Shown here: positions 5,337 through 5,622 of the stretch, one piece after another | How the letters are laid out: the number at the start of each line of letters is the position of its first letter | Numbering within the stretch: the stretch's first letter is position 1 | DNA from: Deltaproteobacteria bacterium | Lineage (GTDB): Bacteria > Desulfobacterota > GWC2-55-46 | Assembly (NCBI GenBank): GCA_016182705.1 | Contig: JACPGA010000299.1 | Span: 1-5,622 of the forward strand | Length of the DNA: 5,622 bases | Reading direction: 5' to 3' | Notes under the pieces: generated by a model | What the model saw: the letters and a program-made list of their open reading frames with translations, nothing else | What the model was told of the DNA's origin: nothing | Database searches by the model: none | Translations under genes and position numbers: made by a program

Positions 5337-5422
5337 TGTCATTCTGAGCGCAGCGAAGAATCTTGGCAGCGCGTCCTGTCCTGTTTGCCATACCAAGACC
5401 CTTCGCTTCGCTCAGGGTGACA
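5337..5422. repeat. Palindromic dispersed repeat, 'GTCATTCTGAGCG.AGCGAAGAATCT' family
   Basis: Two 30-bp arms in inverted orientation (5337-5366 and 5393-5422) are separated by 26 bp. My hand comparison gives 25 of 30 matching positions. The left arm begins TGTCATTCTGAGCGCAGCGA; the right arm ends GCTTCGCTCAGGGTGACA. The T/G differences on the plus strand still pair as wobbles. The sequence belongs to a repeat type common in intergenic DNA of many bacteria. Its translation gives the familiar spurious peptides VTLSEAKGL and KILRCAQND. It sits between the convergent ends of znuB and a minus-strand gene, where the long hairpin could also end transcripts from both sides. No transposase accompanies it. 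Confidence 0.85.
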
Positions 5423-5471
5423 GTTCTGGGAACGCCTCTAGAAAACCTCCATGGATATGTGAGACGGTGGC

Positions 5472-5622
5472 TTACAGGCGGAGTCCGAGTCCGCCCAATG
5501 CGGCCGTGAAGTTCACGAAGAAAAACAGTACCACGCATCCACAGCTTACGATGGCAATGACGGCAAGCGGGCACCGTGCTCTCCTTTTCAACGCGAGGAG
5601 CCCACAGACGATGGCCGCCGCA
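5472..5622 (-). CDS. C-terminal end of a small membrane protein, unrecognised
   Basis: Open minus-strand frame entering from the right edge and ending with TAA at 5474-5472. The 49 visible residues look like real membrane-protein sequence: a hydrophobic stretch AAAIVCGLLAL, a basic turn KRRAR, a strong span from CPLAVIAIV to VLFFFVNF, and a short tail ending GGLGLRL. This is the helical-hairpin form of many small integral membrane proteins, but no family is recognisable from the fragment. It converges on znuB, with the palindromic repeat between them. The frame is open and hydrophobic across the whole edge, which supports coding, but the start and total length are outside the window. Confidence 0.55.
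   Translation of the reverse strand, partial: AAAIVCGLLALKRRARCPLAVIAIVSCGCVVLFFFVNFTAALGGLGLRL

Noticed and set aside
5477..5495. GGCGGA...TCCGCC inverted repeat as a terminator
   Set aside because: Only 6 bp of stem, no T-run, and it lies inside the coding end of the minus-strand gene where LGGLGLRL repeats explain it.
5332..5574. 80-codon minus-strand ORF across the repeat
   Set aside because: Much of it is the translated palindromic repeat (LSEAKGL, ILRCAQND), a well-known source of false proteins; it also overlaps the more credible membrane-protein frame.

Overview
The window holds two divergently transcribed gene blocks and a repeat-bearing right edge. On the minus strand (about 2154 down to 1) lies a c-type/b-type cytochrome operon. 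On the plus strand (2345 to 5323) lies a compact zinc-uptake operon, zur-znuA-znuC-znuB. The right end (5324-5622) carries a palindromic dispersed repeat and the 3' end of a convergent minus-strand membrane-protein gene. No RNA gene, CRISPR array or transposase was seen.

The organism is probably a Gram-negative bacterium that makes periplasmic c-type cytochromes. The DNA is moderately GC-rich, and coding regions use ATA (Ile) and AGG (Arg) freely. Together with the 'TGTCATTCTGAGCG.AGCGAAGAATCT' repeat, this recalls Nitrospirota or Desulfobacterota-like genomes. That placement is an inference from general impression, not a demonstration.

Cytochrome block, in transcription order: a previously unlisted 35-codon single-span membrane ORF (2154-2047) with a strong Shine-Dalgarno; two tandem hairpins (2034-1979); a cytochrome b561-type membrane protein fused to a diheme cytochrome c (DHC) domain (1955-831); a monoheme DUF1924/SHP-type cytochrome c (819-403); and a second, stand-alone DHC protein whose 3' part runs off the left edge (391-1). 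The last three are joined by 11-nt gaps that each contain a Shine-Dalgarno, so they are one operon. The SHP + DHC + membrane cytochrome b combination is a known grouping. Electrons would pass from the quinone pool through cytochrome b to DHC and on to SHP, which binds small ligands such as oxygen or NO-like molecules. The unusual point here is that DHC occurs twice, once fused to the cytochrome b and once free.

Zinc block: a Fur-family regulator (probably Zur) overlaps znuA by ATGA, znuA overlaps znuC in the same way, and znuB follows after 38 nt with its own Shine-Dalgarno. A perfect 13-bp palindrome lies just downstream of a consensus TTGACA -35 element in front of zur. This is the layout expected if Zur with zinc represses the whole importer operon. 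ZnuA has a His-rich loop and a His3Glu-type ligand set that points to zinc rather than manganese. ZnuC and ZnuB are the ATPase and the permease.

The 389-bp divergent intergenic region (1956-2344) therefore holds the small ORF, two hairpins, a putative minus-strand TATAAT box with an adjacent 19-bp inverted repeat, and the zur promoter/operator.
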